This document shows, one piece after another, positions 25,813 through 34,545 of a stretch of DNA of 64,000 bases. The position numbers and the translations under genes are program-made. This DNA is from Polyangium fumosum (GTDB taxonomy: Bacteria; Myxococcota_A; Polyangia; Polyangiales; Polyangiaceae): contig NZ_SSMQ01000026.1 of the NCBI RefSeq assembly GCF_005144585.1, positions 1-64,000 of the forward strand, read 5' to 3'. Below the pieces are notes generated by a model. The model was given only the letters and a program-made list of their open reading frames with translations. It was not told where the DNA came from and made no database searches. Every line of letters starts with the position of its first letter. Position 1 is the stretch's first letter.

Positions 25813-27474
25813 ATGGAGCATCGGGACGAGGTGGAGGCGCTGCGCGCCGAGGTGAGCGCGCTCCGAGCAGAGCTCGCGGAGGCCCGCGCGGCGCGGGACC
25901 GAGAGAGATGTCTCGCCGCGGGCTACCGCGAGCTCTTCCACGGCGTCCCGACCGCCATGATCCTGACCGACAGCGCCGGGCGCTTCGTGGACATGAACGA
26001 GGCCTTCGTCGCCCTGCTCGGCTATACGCTCGACGATCTGCGCGGCCGCTCCCCGGACGAGATCTCGCACCCGGATGATCTGCCCGTCGAGCGGACGCTC
26101 TTCGCGTCGCTCGCGCGCGGGACGCGGCCCTTCGTGGAGTTCGAGAAGCGCTACCGCCGCAAGGACGGGACCTGGATGTGGGCGCGCCTGTTCACGGGCG
26201 TGGTGCGGAACGAGCAAGGCGAGATCATCGCGTCGTACGGGTCGCTGAAGGACGCGGAAGAGGAGTTCAGCACGACGGTGACGTCGGTGCGCGCGGTCGA
26301 GGCGCGCAACCGCGCGCTCCTCGACGCCGTGCCCGATCTGCTCTTCGTGATGGGCCGCGACACGCGGTTCCTCGACTGCAAGCCCGCGCGGGACGTGCCG
26401 CTGCTCGTCTCGCCGGCGCAGTTCCTCGGGCGGCGCCTCGTCGACGTGTTCGGCACCGACTGGTCGCGACGGCAAGCCGACATCATCCGCGACGTGGCCG
26501 AGGACGGCGAGCCGAGGATGGACAGGTACTCCGTCGAGACGCCCGACGGCCCCATGCATTTCGAGGCCATGTTCTCGCGGTCGAGCACGGGCGAGGTCGT
26601 CGTCGCGATCCGGGACGTCACGAAGCGCGTGCAGGCCGAAGCCGAGCGGGATCGGCTCGCGCGCGAGGTGAGCGCGCAGGTGAACGAGCTGCGGCGCTGG
26701 AAGGCGCTCGCCGACCGCGCGCCCGACGGGATCTCGATCGTCGGCCTCGACGGCGAACTGACGTACGCAAACGCGGCGTTCGAGGACATGCTCGATCGAC
26801 GTCCGCTCGTCGGGACCAACGTGGCGCACGTGCTCGCGACGGCCGCGGAGGCCCGGAGCATCGACACAGCGCTCCGGGCCGAAGGCCAGTACCGCGGCGA
26901 TCTCGTGCTCCTGCGGGGCGATCGGACGCAGATCGCCACGCAAGGCGTGCTCTTCGTCATGACGAACGAGGACGGGACGCCCGCGTCGTTCGGCACGATC
27001 ATCCGGGATCGGACCGAGGAGCGGCGCGCGGAGGAGGAGCGGGCGCTCCTGCGCGAGCAGCTCATCGTGGCGCAACAAAAGCTCATCGAGGAGCTGGAGA
27101 CGCCGATCCTGCCCGTGGCGCCCGGCGTGCTCGTGATGCCGCTCGTGGGGCGGGTGGACGCGGCGCGCGCAGAACGGCTGCTCGGATCGGTGCTCGCGGG
27201 GACCACGGCGCACGGGGCGCGCATGGTGATCCTCGACATCACGGGCGTGCCGGTGGTGGACGCGGAGGTGGCCGAGGGCCTCGTGCGGGCCGCGCGCGCG
27301 GTGCGGCTGCTCGGCGCCGAGACGCTCCTCACGGGCGTCGGCGCCCTCGTGGCGCGGGAGCTCGTCGCCCACGCCGAGGAGATCGCGGTGCTCCGGCCTT
27401 GCAGCACGCTCGAACGCGCGGTCTCGATCGCGCTCGGGATGTCGCGGCGCGGCAGCGGTCCTAAAGCAAGCTGA
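25813..27474 (+). CDS. PAS-PAS-PAS-STAS sensory protein
   Basis: The 553-residue protein starts with a coiled coil (EALRAEVSALRAELAEARAA). A PAS domain (LFHGVPTAMILTDSAGRFVDMNEAF) with a PAC-like segment (YRRKDGTWMWARLFTGV) follows, then two further PAS domains (ALLDAVPDLLFVMGRD and ALADRAPDGISIVGLDGEL). The C-terminal STAS domain starts near ELETPILPVAPGVLVMPLVGRVD. This is the layout of RsbR-type stressosome proteins, which pass a sensed signal to anti-sigma or kinase partners. The ATG at 25723 is also in frame. 25813 is favoured because the coiled coil starts there. It overlaps the end of the convergent PilZ gene by 14 bp. Confidence 0.8.
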   Translation: MEHRDEVEALRAEVSALRAELAEARAARDRERCLAAGYRELFHGVPTAMILTDSAGRFVDMNEAFVALLGYTLDDLRGRSPDEISHPDDLPVERTLFASLARGTRPFVEFEKRYRRKDGTWMWARLFTGVVRNEQGEIIASYGSLKDAEEEFSTTVTSVRAVEARNRALLDAVPDLLFVMGRDTRFLDCKPARDVPLLVSPAQFLGRRLVDVFGTDWSRRQADIIRDVAEDGEPRMDRYSVETPDGPMHFEAMFSRSSTGEVVVAIRDVTKRVQAEAERDRLAREVSAQVNELRRWKALADRAPDGISIVGLDGELTYANAAFEDMLDRRPLVGTNVAHVLATAAEARSIDTALRAEGQYRGDLVLLRGDRTQIATQGVLFVMTNEDGTPASFGTIIRDRTEERRAEEERALLREQLIVAQQKLIEELETPILPVAPGVLVMPLVGRVDAARAERLLGSVLAGTTAHGARMVILDITGVPVVDAEVAEGLVRAARAVRLLGAETLLTGVGALVARELVAHAEEIAVLRPCSTLERAVSIALGMSRRGSGPKAS

Positions 27475-27874
27475 TCATGTCGACGGTGGCGGCGTAATCG
27501 ACGCGCGGCGCGCGCGACGACACGACCGTGGGATACGCGCAGAGCGCCTCTTCGAGGGCATGGCGCGTCCCGCCCGGCGGGAGCTCGAACGCGATGCCGA
27601 CGCCGCGGCGGCCCTCGTGCGCAGCAAGCTCATCGGCGATCCGCGTGACCTTGCCGCGGGCATCGATCCACTGCTCCCGCCCGGGGATTCGCAGCGAAAT
27701 CAGGACGTCGTCGCCCACGGTGGCGGGCGCGTCCGCAACGAGGAGCATCCCGCAGGTGGACAGGTCGACGCCCCGAGCGCCGAGCATGGTGAAATCGTCC
27801 TCGCGTACGACTTGACACTCGACGGTCACGGCATGGCGCGGGACGCGGCGCTCGTTGACAAGCAACATCTCCAT
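27461..27874 (-). CDS. PilZ-domain protein
   Basis: The 137-residue protein has NERRVPRHAV at residues 7-16, the RxxxR signature that binds cyclic di-GMP, followed about 25 residues later by GVDLSTCGMLLV, the D/NxSxxG motif. The middle RIPGREQWIDARGKVTRI and GVGIAFELPP are typical PilZ strands. It should bind c-di-GMP and alter a partner. Myxobacterial proteins of this kind are often linked to type IV pili or exopolysaccharide. The start has GAGGAGG upstream. Confidence 0.85.
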   Translation of the reverse strand: MEMLLVNERRVPRHAVTVECQVVREDDFTMLGARGVDLSTCGMLLVADAPATVGDDVLISLRIPGREQWIDARGKVTRIADELAAHEGRRGVGIAFELPPGGTRHALEEALCAYPTVVSSRAPRVDYAATVDMISLL

Positions 27875-27964
27875 CAGTGGCCTCCTCGCGCGAAGCCTAC
27901 CGAGCCGCCCCGACGCGGCCAAGAAAGCGCCTTTCCCACGTCCCCAGAGCGCGCCGCGTTGGGA

Positions 27965-27970
27965 TACGCT
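27965..27970 (+). promoter_or_regulatory. -10-like hexamer for a leaderless Kelch lipoprotein transcript
   Basis: TACGCT is followed by CGGGCC and the ATG at 27977, with no ribosome site. No convincing -35 is seen at the right distance. Confidence 0.4.
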
Positions 27971-27976
27971 CGGGCC

Positions 27977-29149
27977 ATGTCCTCGCGTACCTTCGTCCTC
28001 GCGCTCCTGCCTCTCGCCTGCCTCGCCTGCGGTGATCCCGCCTCGAACGAGCCGCCGGACCAAGACGGGCCGCCGAAGGAGATCGTCTGGAACGCGCTGC
28101 CCACGAACGGCGCGCCCGCGCCGCGGTACGCGCATTCGGCCGTGTGGGCGGGCTCGAAGATGATCGTGTGGGGCGGCGATCTCGGCGGAAACCCGGCCGC
28201 GACGAACACGGGCGGCATCTACGATCCGGCCACGCGCACGTGGACGAGCACGAGCACGGCGGGCGCGCCGGCCGCGCGGTTCTCGCACACCGCGGTATGG
28301 ACGGGCTCGAGGATGATCGTGTGGGGAGGCTTCGGCGCCGCGGATCTCGAAGCCGCGGGCGGGATCTACGATCCGGCGACGGACACGTGGACGCCGATGA
28401 GCACGATGGGACAACCTCCGCCGCGCTTCGCGCACACCGCGGTGTGGACGGGCTCGAAGATGATCGTGTGGGGCGGCGCGAGCGGGGCGAACGTGCTCGG
28501 CTCGGGCGGGATCTACGATCCGGAGACCGACACGTGGATGAGCACGAACGGCGCAGGAGCCCCGAAGGGGCGCCGGTATCACGGCGCCGCGTGGTCCGGG
28601 CAGCAGATGGTGGTCTGGGGCGGGACCGACGCCTTCGATTGGCTCAACGACGGTTTGTGGTTCGATCCCACGGGCACGCCGCAGGGCGTGTGGATCCGCC
28701 CGACGGGAACGAGCAACGTGCCGGAGCGGCGCGAGCGTATGACCCTGGTCGCCACGGGCCCGTTGTTCCTCGTGTGGGGCGGATGGAACGGCGGCGTCAA
28801 CTTGAACACGGGCGGGCAGCTCGACGCGGAGTCGAACGAATGGACGCCGACGACAATCAAAGGCGCTCCAGGCATCCGCGCCGATCACGCGAGCGTGTGG
28901 GCCGGCAATCACCTCGTCGTGTGGGGAGGTTGTCGGGAAACACCTTGCATGCCGAACAACATCGAAGGAGACGGGGGACAATACGTGCCGGGTCGGGACG
29001 GCGGCACGTGGTATCCGATCGCGGCGCAGGCAAACCTCCCGGCGCGGTACGGGGCGACGCTCGTGTACACGAAGAGCTCGGTGATCGCGTGGGGCGGGCG
29101 GACGGATCCGTCGACGCGGACGAATACGGGCGCCGAAGCGCCGCTTTGA
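27977..29149 (+). CDS. Kelch-repeat lipoprotein
   Basis: The 390-residue protein has a lipoprotein signal (MSSRTFVLALLPLACLAC). About seven repeats of roughly 50 residues follow, with the pattern R-x-x-H-x-A-V-W-x-G-x-K-M-I-V-W-G-G and GGIYDPxTxTW. These are Kelch motifs that form a beta-propeller, here probably on the outer membrane facing the outside or periplasm. The repeats are highly alike in DNA as well as protein, suggesting recent internal duplication. The ligand is unknown. It converges on the DUF4388-J gene with a 1-bp gap. Confidence 0.85.
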   Translation: MSSRTFVLALLPLACLACGDPASNEPPDQDGPPKEIVWNALPTNGAPAPRYAHSAVWAGSKMIVWGGDLGGNPAATNTGGIYDPATRTWTSTSTAGAPAARFSHTAVWTGSRMIVWGGFGAADLEAAGGIYDPATDTWTPMSTMGQPPPRFAHTAVWTGSKMIVWGGASGANVLGSGGIYDPETDTWMSTNGAGAPKGRRYHGAAWSGQQMVVWGGTDAFDWLNDGLWFDPTGTPQGVWIRPTGTSNVPERRERMTLVATGPLFLVWGGWNGGVNLNTGGQLDAESNEWTPTTIKGAPGIRADHASVWAGNHLVVWGGCRETPCMPNNIEGDGGQYVPGRDGGTWYPIAAQANLPARYGATLVYTKSSVIAWGGRTDPSTRTNTGAEAPL

Positions 29150-29150
29150 T

Positions 29151-29981
29151 CTACGCGACGAGCACGTGATACGCCGCGCTGACCTCGGCAAACCGCGCGG
29201 CGTTCCGATCCCGCGTCGCTGCGGGAGCCGTGACGTGGCGATCAGGATGCAGCTCGATCGCGAGCTTGCGGAAAGCGCGCCGCACCTCGTTTTCGCTGGC
29301 CGCCTCCGAGAGGCCCAGCTTCGCGAGCGCACGCCGCTTCGCTTCGGGGATCGGGTGGCAAAACCGCGACGACGACGCGCGCGGCGGCTCCCTCCGTGTC
29401 TCCTCCTCGGCCTTCGGCGCGCCGGGGTAAAACCTTTGCGCGCGCGCCGGCGCGCGGCGGTAGCGGACCTCGGACGCGGGGACGAGATCCCGCAGACGCG
29501 GCCGGCCCACCAGAAAATCACGTGGTTCGAGCGGGTGAATGCGGCGCGCGGTGATCTTCGTGGGCCGGGCCGTGTGAAACGCGATGGCCGCGTCCTCTAG
29601 CTCGAAGAGCGCGTCGAGCTTCATGCGGAGCTGCACGCGCAGCGCAGCTTCGACGGTCGACGGATCCGCGAGGCGCTCCGCGACGAGGATCTCCCCGCTC
29701 GGCCTCGGATCACCGTCCCCGAGGCGGCGCAGGAGCGCGCGCAACGCCGGCTCACCGAGGAACCCTTCGCGCCGGAGCAGCTCCCCGAGCGGCGGCGCGG
29801 GCAAGCTCGACTCCACACCGGAGACGAGGCCCGAGGCCAAGTGGATCTTGTGCCTCGACGACACCGCGCCGGGAGGCGCCCATAGATCGGAGAGCTCGAG
29901 CGTGCCCGTCGTCCGCTGGCGATACAGCCTCCCGAGCAGATCCCCGAGCGTCGTCGCCGAGAGCCGGCTGGGCAGGATCAT
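29151..29981 (-). CDS. DUF4388 (PATAN) domain plus J-domain protein
   Basis: Residues 1-150 match the DUF4388/PATAN layout (LGDLLGRLYRQRTTGTLELSD, HLASGLVSGVESS, LGELLRREGFL, ALRVQLRMKLDALFEL), a module in bacterial signalling proteins. A linker follows. Residues 210-276 form a J domain with the hallmark HPD in ELHPDRH and the YHVLV end, which would stimulate an Hsp70 ATPase. The fusion suggests a chaperone recruited by a signalling state. It starts 55 bp from the divergent GAF gene. Confidence 0.75.
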   Translation of the reverse strand: MILPSRLSATTLGDLLGRLYRQRTTGTLELSDLWAPPGAVSSRHKIHLASGLVSGVESSLPAPPLGELLRREGFLGEPALRALLRRLGDGDPRPSGEILVAERLADPSTVEAALRVQLRMKLDALFELEDAAIAFHTARPTKITARRIHPLEPRDFLVGRPRLRDLVPASEVRYRRAPARAQRFYPGAPKAEEETRREPPRASSSRFCHPIPEAKRRALAKLGLSEAASENEVRRAFRKLAIELHPDRHVTAPAATRDRNAARFAEVSAAYHVLVA

Positions 29982-30024
29982 GGGCGTCGGTTACCCAAAG
30001 CCTCCGATCGTGGCCAAGTTTTTG

Positions 30025-30030
30025 TAGGAT
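30025..30030 (+). promoter_or_regulatory. -10-like hexamer for the GAF/subtilase/TPR operon
   Basis: TAGGAT is followed by GCGGCC and the ATG at 30037. The upstream run AAGTTTTTG is AT-rich, but a -35 is not obvious. No ribosome site is present. Confidence 0.45.
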
Positions 30031-30036
30031 GCGGCC

Positions 30037-30849
30037 ATGACGCTTCCCGCGCCCGCCGCCGACGTCGCCCGAGCCTCGTTGCTCGGCTTCTCGAGCCGGC
30101 TGCGAGATCTGCTCGCCACGCTGGAGTCCGCCGCCCTCGTGGGTCAATCGGAGGTGCGCATGCGCGGGCTCGGCGAGCACCTGCGTTTCGCGTGCCTCGC
30201 GCTCCCCTGCGCCGAGGCGCTCGTCGCGCTCGAAGTCGAGACGCTCGGCCGGCTCAGCGTCCCCGTCGTGGCCGATGCCCAAGGCTATCGCCGCGCCACG
30301 CTGGAGTTTCTCCCGAGCGGGACGCCCTTCGCCTACCTGCTCGGCGGCGGCGGCGCGCACGCCGCGGAGCTCGGCCCGGACGATCCGATGATCGCCGCCT
30401 TGCGCCCCGCGCTCGCGACGAAGCCAACGGCGGGCATCTTCGTCCCGATCCGCATCGGCGAGTCCACGATCGGCGGCGCCGCGCTGCTCGCGGCGGACAC
30501 GCCGCTCGGCGATCATCACCTGGAGATGGCCGAGCGCCTCGCCGAGGTGCTCGCGTTGACGGTCGAGTCGTTCCGCACCGAGCAGATGATCTTTTCGCTC
30601 TTCGCGCGCGCGCTGCCGGACCTGCTCGGCGCGGACGCGCCCACGTCGCTGCGCGAGTCGCTCGCGCAGTACATCCACGCGTTGCGGCTCGGGCCGACGT
30701 ACAAGGAGCGGCTGAAGCTCTCGCTCGCCGTGGGCAAGCTCTGCGATCGCGGGCCGGCCGAGGCCATGCTCTGCGCCGAGGTGCTCGGCCGCATCGACGC
30801 CTACGCAGCCTCGATGGGCGGCGTCGCGTCCTACGACGGAACGCCATGA
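30037..30849 (+). CDS. GAF-like sensor protein, first gene of a three-gene operon
   Basis: The 270-residue protein is helical up to about residue 60. It then has a GAF-like core (ATLEFLPSGTPFAYLL, AGIFVPIRIGESTIGGAALLAADTPL, HHLEMAERLAEVLALTVESF), a fold that binds small ligands or chromophores. A helical C-terminus follows. No output domain is attached, so it probably signals through its partners. Its TGA overlaps the ATG of the subtilase gene (ATGA). Confidence 0.65.
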   Translation: MTLPAPAADVARASLLGFSSRLRDLLATLESAALVGQSEVRMRGLGEHLRFACLALPCAEALVALEVETLGRLSVPVVADAQGYRRATLEFLPSGTPFAYLLGGGGAHAAELGPDDPMIAALRPALATKPTAGIFVPIRIGESTIGGAALLAADTPLGDHHLEMAERLAEVLALTVESFRTEQMIFSLFARALPDLLGADAPTSLRESLAQYIHALRLGPTYKERLKLSLAVGKLCDRGPAEAMLCAEVLGRIDAYAASMGGVASYDGTP

Positions 30850-31679
30850 CGGAGACGAGCGCAGAGGCGACGAACGAGGCGCGCCGCGTGCGTGTCGCCC
30901 TCGTGGACTCGGGCGTGGACACGTCGCACCCGTGGCTCGTGAACGCAGCGCTTCGCTCGCTGCGCGTCGAGCGGAAGGGCGAGGGATACACGGTCGGCCC
31001 CGACGAACCTGTCGATCGTTCGGGCCACGGGACGGCGTGCGCGGGCATCATCCACAGGCTCGCGCCGTTCGCCGAGATCACGAGCGTCTGCGTGCTCTCG
31101 CCCGAGGGCCGATGCTCGCGCGACGGGCTGCTCGCGGCGACGCGCTTCTGCGTGCGCGAGGGCTTCGACGTGGTGAACCTGAGCCTCGGTATCGACGTGC
31201 CCAAGGGCGCGCCGCTCCGGCCGACCGACTACAAATCGATCGTCGAGCTCTACGAGATCGCGGACATCGCGTACACGGCCGGCGTGGTGCTCGTGGCGTC
31301 GGGGCCCAACGCGTCGGCGTTCCGGACCTACCCGGGCCGCTTCAAATCCCTGATCGGCGTGGGACGCGCGTCGTCCGACGACCCGGAGTTTTTGCGAACC
31401 GAGATCACGGTCGACTGGGAGATCCTCGCGCCGGGCAACGACGTGCTCGCGCCCGCGCTCGGCGGCGGCGAGCGGAGGTGGACGGGCACCTCGTTCGCCG
31501 CGCCCCACGTGGCGGCGCACGTCGCGCGCCTCCGGCGCGACCGATCCGATTTCTCGATCCAGGACATCAAGGCCGCGCTGCACGCGCTCGCGGCCCGGCG
31601 GCTCGAACGCGAAGCAGGCCTTCCGCGTGTCTCGCTCCCCCCCGCGCAGATCGATCACGGAGGCGCGCTCTCATCATGA
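30846..31679 (+). CDS. Small cytoplasmic subtilisin-like (S8) protease
   Basis: The 277-residue protein has the full subtilase triad: Asp21 in VALVDSGVDTSHPW, His61 in RSGHGTACAG and Ser216 in GTSFAAPHVAAH, with the oxyanion Asn155 in SGPNAS. It has no signal peptide and no propeptide, so unlike most subtilases it should stay in the cytoplasm and must be controlled in another way. Overlapping starts with the GAF and TPR genes (ATGA on both sides) argue that all three products act as one system. Confidence 0.85.
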   Translation: MTETSAEATNEARRVRVALVDSGVDTSHPWLVNAALRSLRVERKGEGYTVGPDEPVDRSGHGTACAGIIHRLAPFAEITSVCVLSPEGRCSRDGLLAATRFCVREGFDVVNLSLGIDVPKGAPLRPTDYKSIVELYEIADIAYTAGVVLVASGPNASAFRTYPGRFKSLIGVGRASSDDPEFLRTEITVDWEILAPGNDVLAPALGGGERRWTGTSFAAPHVAAHVARLRRDRSDFSIQDIKAALHALAARRLEREAGLPRVSLPPAQIDHGGALSS

Positions 31680-33418
31680 TCCGTCCCTTGGACCCCCTTC
31701 ACGAGGTCTCTTCGATCGCGCGGCTCCTGAAGAGCGCGCCCGCGGAGGAGGCGCACGCCGAGATGGCGCGCCTCGAAGCCCAAGGCCTCGATCCCTTGCG
31801 CGCCGCCGCGCGCCTCTTCGCGAAGGGCGCGCTCGGCCAGCGGGAAGGCGCGCTCGATGTGGCGCGCGAGAGCCTGTCCGCGGCGGCCGCGGCGTTCGCG
31901 GATCTCGGCGAGACGCGCGCCAGCAAGATCGCGCGGTGCGAGGCGATCCTGGCGGCGGTGCGGCGCGGCCCGCGCGCGGTGTACCGCGAGTCGATCGCGA
32001 TGCTCGAAGCCCTCACGCGGGAAGCGGACGGCGACGCGCTCGTCGAGGTCGTCGCGACGCACTACCGCGGCGCGGCGGAGCGGCTGCTCGGCGACGCGGC
32101 GGCGACGCAGCGCAGCCTGCTCTGGGCGCTCGAACGATCGCAGCCGTTCCTCGACGAACGCGCGAAAATCCTGAACTCGCTCGGGACGCTCTACGTGGTC
32201 ATGGGCGCGCACGGCGCGGCGCGGGAGCTGCTCGAGCACGCGGCCGAGCTGCACCACCAGCACGGCGACGTCATCGGCGAGGCGATCTCCTTCGGGCAGC
32301 TCGGCTCGGCCGCGCTCGCGCTCGGCAACCTCGAACGCGCGCGGCATTTCCTGCAGCGGCAGGAGTGGCTCTGCTCGCGGGTCGGCGACGTCTTCGGCCA
32401 GGCCCGCGCGCTGAACTTCCTCGCGGACGTGGCGAGCGCGCGCGGCCGCCCCGACGACGCCCTCGCCCTCGCGACCCGCGCCCGCGAGATCGCCGCCGCC
32501 GCGCGCCCGCCGCTCCGCCTGTGGATCGCCTACGCCACGCGCGCGATCGGCCGCGCCCGGATGGACCTCGGCGATACGAACGCGCGCGAGGATCTCGAAG
32601 CCGCGGCGACGCTCTTCGGCGAGGTGGGAAACCCGCTCGGCGCCGCGCTCACGAGCTGGGATCGCGCGAGGATCGAGGCACGCACGAGCGCCTCCGTGCC
32701 CGAACCTCGGGCGCCCGCGAGCTTCTTCGGCCCGGCTTCGCAACTCGCCGCGCTCGGCCTCTCGGGCCGCGTCGCCGAAGTGTTGCGGGACGATCGGACG
32801 TTCTCGGCGGGAGGCGCGCGCGCCTCCGAAAAGGCCATCGCGGCCGCGTCGCAGGGGTTGCCGCACCTCTCCGTGGCCCAGGAGGTGGAGCTCCTCCACG
32901 CCGCGCCCGACGAGCTCGCGCGCCTGGCCGAGGCGAAGACCACCGCGCAACGCAACCTCGCCCGCCTCTCCTCCTTTTGCCTCGCCCCGCCAGGCCTCCT
33001 CGTGGCAGCCGTGGCGAGCCCGAGCGCGGGCACGGGGCGGCCCTCGTTGCCCTCCGAGCGCAGCGCAGCGGCCGCGATCGCAGACATGCCCGGGATCGTC
33101 GTGTGGGCCTGGCTCGCGAGCACGCCGATCGTCGAGGTAGGCCGTGATCTCGCCTCGCTGAAGGTCGCGCTCGGCAGCGATGCGCGGGCGAGGCTCTCCC
33201 GCGTCGCGGAGGCGCGTGTCCTCTCGGCGCCGCTCGCGGGTGAGGTCGGGCCTCTCGTCGAGGCGCTGGATCTAGGCCCGATCGTGGCTGCGGCGCTCTC
33301 CTTGCCGCCGGCGACGCTCGAGGTCGGCGCGAGCGTCGCGTGGGATCCCGAGGCCGAGGGGCGCGCGGTGATGGCGGGCTTCGCGGTGCGCAGGGATCCC
33401 ACGGATGGGCCCGCTTGA
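31676..33418 (+). CDS. TPR-repeat protein, third gene of the GAF/subtilase operon
   Basis: The 580-residue protein has tetratricopeptide repeats from about residue 60 to 340 (for example ILNSLGTLYVVMGAHGAARELLEHA and AISFGQLGSAALALGNLERARHFL). A C-terminal region of 220 residues follows that I do not recognise. It contains LSVAQEVELLHAAPDELARL. It may be a substrate, regulator or scaffold of the protease encoded just before it. The promoter of the next gene overlaps its stop codon. Confidence 0.75.
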   Translation: MIRPLDPLHEVSSIARLLKSAPAEEAHAEMARLEAQGLDPLRAAARLFAKGALGQREGALDVARESLSAAAAAFADLGETRASKIARCEAILAAVRRGPRAVYRESIAMLEALTREADGDALVEVVATHYRGAAERLLGDAAATQRSLLWALERSQPFLDERAKILNSLGTLYVVMGAHGAARELLEHAAELHHQHGDVIGEAISFGQLGSAALALGNLERARHFLQRQEWLCSRVGDVFGQARALNFLADVASARGRPDDALALATRAREIAAAARPPLRLWIAYATRAIGRARMDLGDTNAREDLEAAATLFGEVGNPLGAALTSWDRARIEARTSASVPEPRAPASFFGPASQLAALGLSGRVAEVLRDDRTFSAGGARASEKAIAAASQGLPHLSVAQEVELLHAAPDELARLAEAKTTAQRNLARLSSFCLAPPGLLVAAVASPSAGTGRPSLPSERSAAAAIADMPGIVVWAWLASTPIVEVGRDLASLKVALGSDARARLSRVAEARVLSAPLAGEVGPLVEALDLGPIVAAALSLPPATLEVGASVAWDPEAEGRAVMAGFAVRRDPTDGPA

Positions 33419-33442
33419 CGTAACGGCACCTCCCCCTATGTT
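33415..33442 (+). promoter_or_regulatory. Promoter of the flavin reductase gene
   Basis: TTGACG (33415-33420), 16 nt, TATGTT (33437-33442), 12 nt before the ATG. It overlaps the stop codon of the TPR gene. The leader would be only about 6 nt, too short for a ribosome site. Confidence 0.5.
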
Positions 33443-33454
33443 CCGCGTCGCCGG

Positions 33455-34189
33455 ATGAAAAAACCCGAGACGTTCGAGGTGCGGCTCGCGTCGGCGACGA
33501 TGATCGCGCCGACGGTGCGGCAGCTCATGTTCGAACGGGTCGACGATCGGCCTCTCGATCACGACCCGGGGCAATGGATCAACCTCGTCTTGCCGCTCCC
33601 TGAGGGAGAGTGTCGCCGCGCGTATTCGATCGCGTCGGCGCCCGACGGATCGAGCCACTTCGAGGTCGCCGTCACGCGTGTCCCCTGCGGCCCGGGCTCG
33701 ACGTATTTGCACGATCTTTCCGAAGGCTCCGTCCTCTCGGCGATCGGCCCGCACGGCCTGTTCACGCGCGCGCCGGACGACCCGAGCCCCTCGCTCTTCG
33801 TCGGCACCGGGACGGGCGTGACGCCGCTCCGCGCGATGATGCAGGCCGCGCTCGCGTCGGGTTCGAAGGCGCCGCTCTGGCTGCTCTTCGGCGCGCGTTT
33901 CGAGGAGGACATCCTCTACCGCGCCGAGATGGAGGCCTTCACCCGCGCGCACCCGCACGTGCGGTACACGATCACGCTCTCGCGGCCGGGCGAGTCCTGG
34001 ACGGGCAAGAGCGGGTATGTCCAGACGCACGTCCCTGCCCTGCTCCGCGAGCTCGAAGCGGCGGGCGCGTCTGCTGCGCCGCACGTCTACGTCTGCGGCC
34101 TCGAACGCATGGTGAAAGCCGTGCGCGAGCTCTGTCGTCACGAGCTCGGCGTCGACCGCAAGCACGTGCACACCGAGCGGTACGACTGA
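33455..34189 (+). CDS. Ferredoxin-reductase-type FAD/NAD(P) oxidoreductase
   Basis: The 244-residue protein has the FAD-binding RAYSIASAP, a GxGxxG-like pyridine-nucleotide motif VGTGTGVTPLRAMM, LLFGARFEEDILYR, and the C-terminal YVCGLERMVKAVRE. These are complete signatures of the ferredoxin-NADP reductase family. No iron-sulfur domain is attached, so it is a single-domain electron carrier. Its partner is unknown. Confidence 0.85.
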   Translation: MKKPETFEVRLASATMIAPTVRQLMFERVDDRPLDHDPGQWINLVLPLPEGECRRAYSIASAPDGSSHFEVAVTRVPCGPGSTYLHDLSEGSVLSAIGPHGLFTRAPDDPSPSLFVGTGTGVTPLRAMMQAALASGSKAPLWLLFGARFEEDILYRAEMEAFTRAHPHVRYTITLSRPGESWTGKSGYVQTHVPALLRELEAAGASAAPHVYVCGLERMVKAVRELCRHELGVDRKHVHTERYD

Positions 34190-34545
34190 TCGAGCCCTTT
34201 CGGGTGTGGCGCGACGAACCTCTACCTACGCGCGTGTTCAAGTCGTTCCCCACGCTCCGGGTCGAGCCACTGGACAGCCGTTTCTGTATGGTGTGCATCG
34301 ACGGCAAATTCGGCGCCCCTGACTGGAATATCGACCCCGAAAACGCCGCCGCTGCCTGCGCGACGCTGAATCACGCGCCAAAACGAGCTCTGAGGGGCGG
34401 CCCGTAGGGATCCTCGACCGAGCGCGCAGACGCGCGCCGAAATGCGGCGCGCTCGGTGGACGAAGGCTGGCCCCGAAGCTATAAAATTTCCATGTTACGT
34501 CCAATGTTGGATCTTGGCGAAGCTTTCTCTATGCGAGGAGGGATC
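34190..34545. other. 356-bp stretch with one possible short ORF
   Basis: It contains the candidate ORF at 34234-34407 and the upstream region of the glycine-rich lipoprotein, which has an AT-rich patch near 34480-34495 (agctataaaatttcc) suited to a promoter. Nothing else is recognised. Confidence 0.4.
34234..34407 (+). CDS. Possible small protein of 57 residues
   Basis: A GTG-started frame of 57 codons with FCMVCIDGKFGAPDWNID in the middle reads like folded protein, and its codon use resembles the neighbours. No ribosome site is obvious and I recognise no family. Only comparison with relatives would settle whether it is a gene. Confidence 0.3.
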   Translation: MFKSFPTLRVEPLDSRFCMVCIDGKFGAPDWNIDPENAAAACATLNHAPKRALRGGP

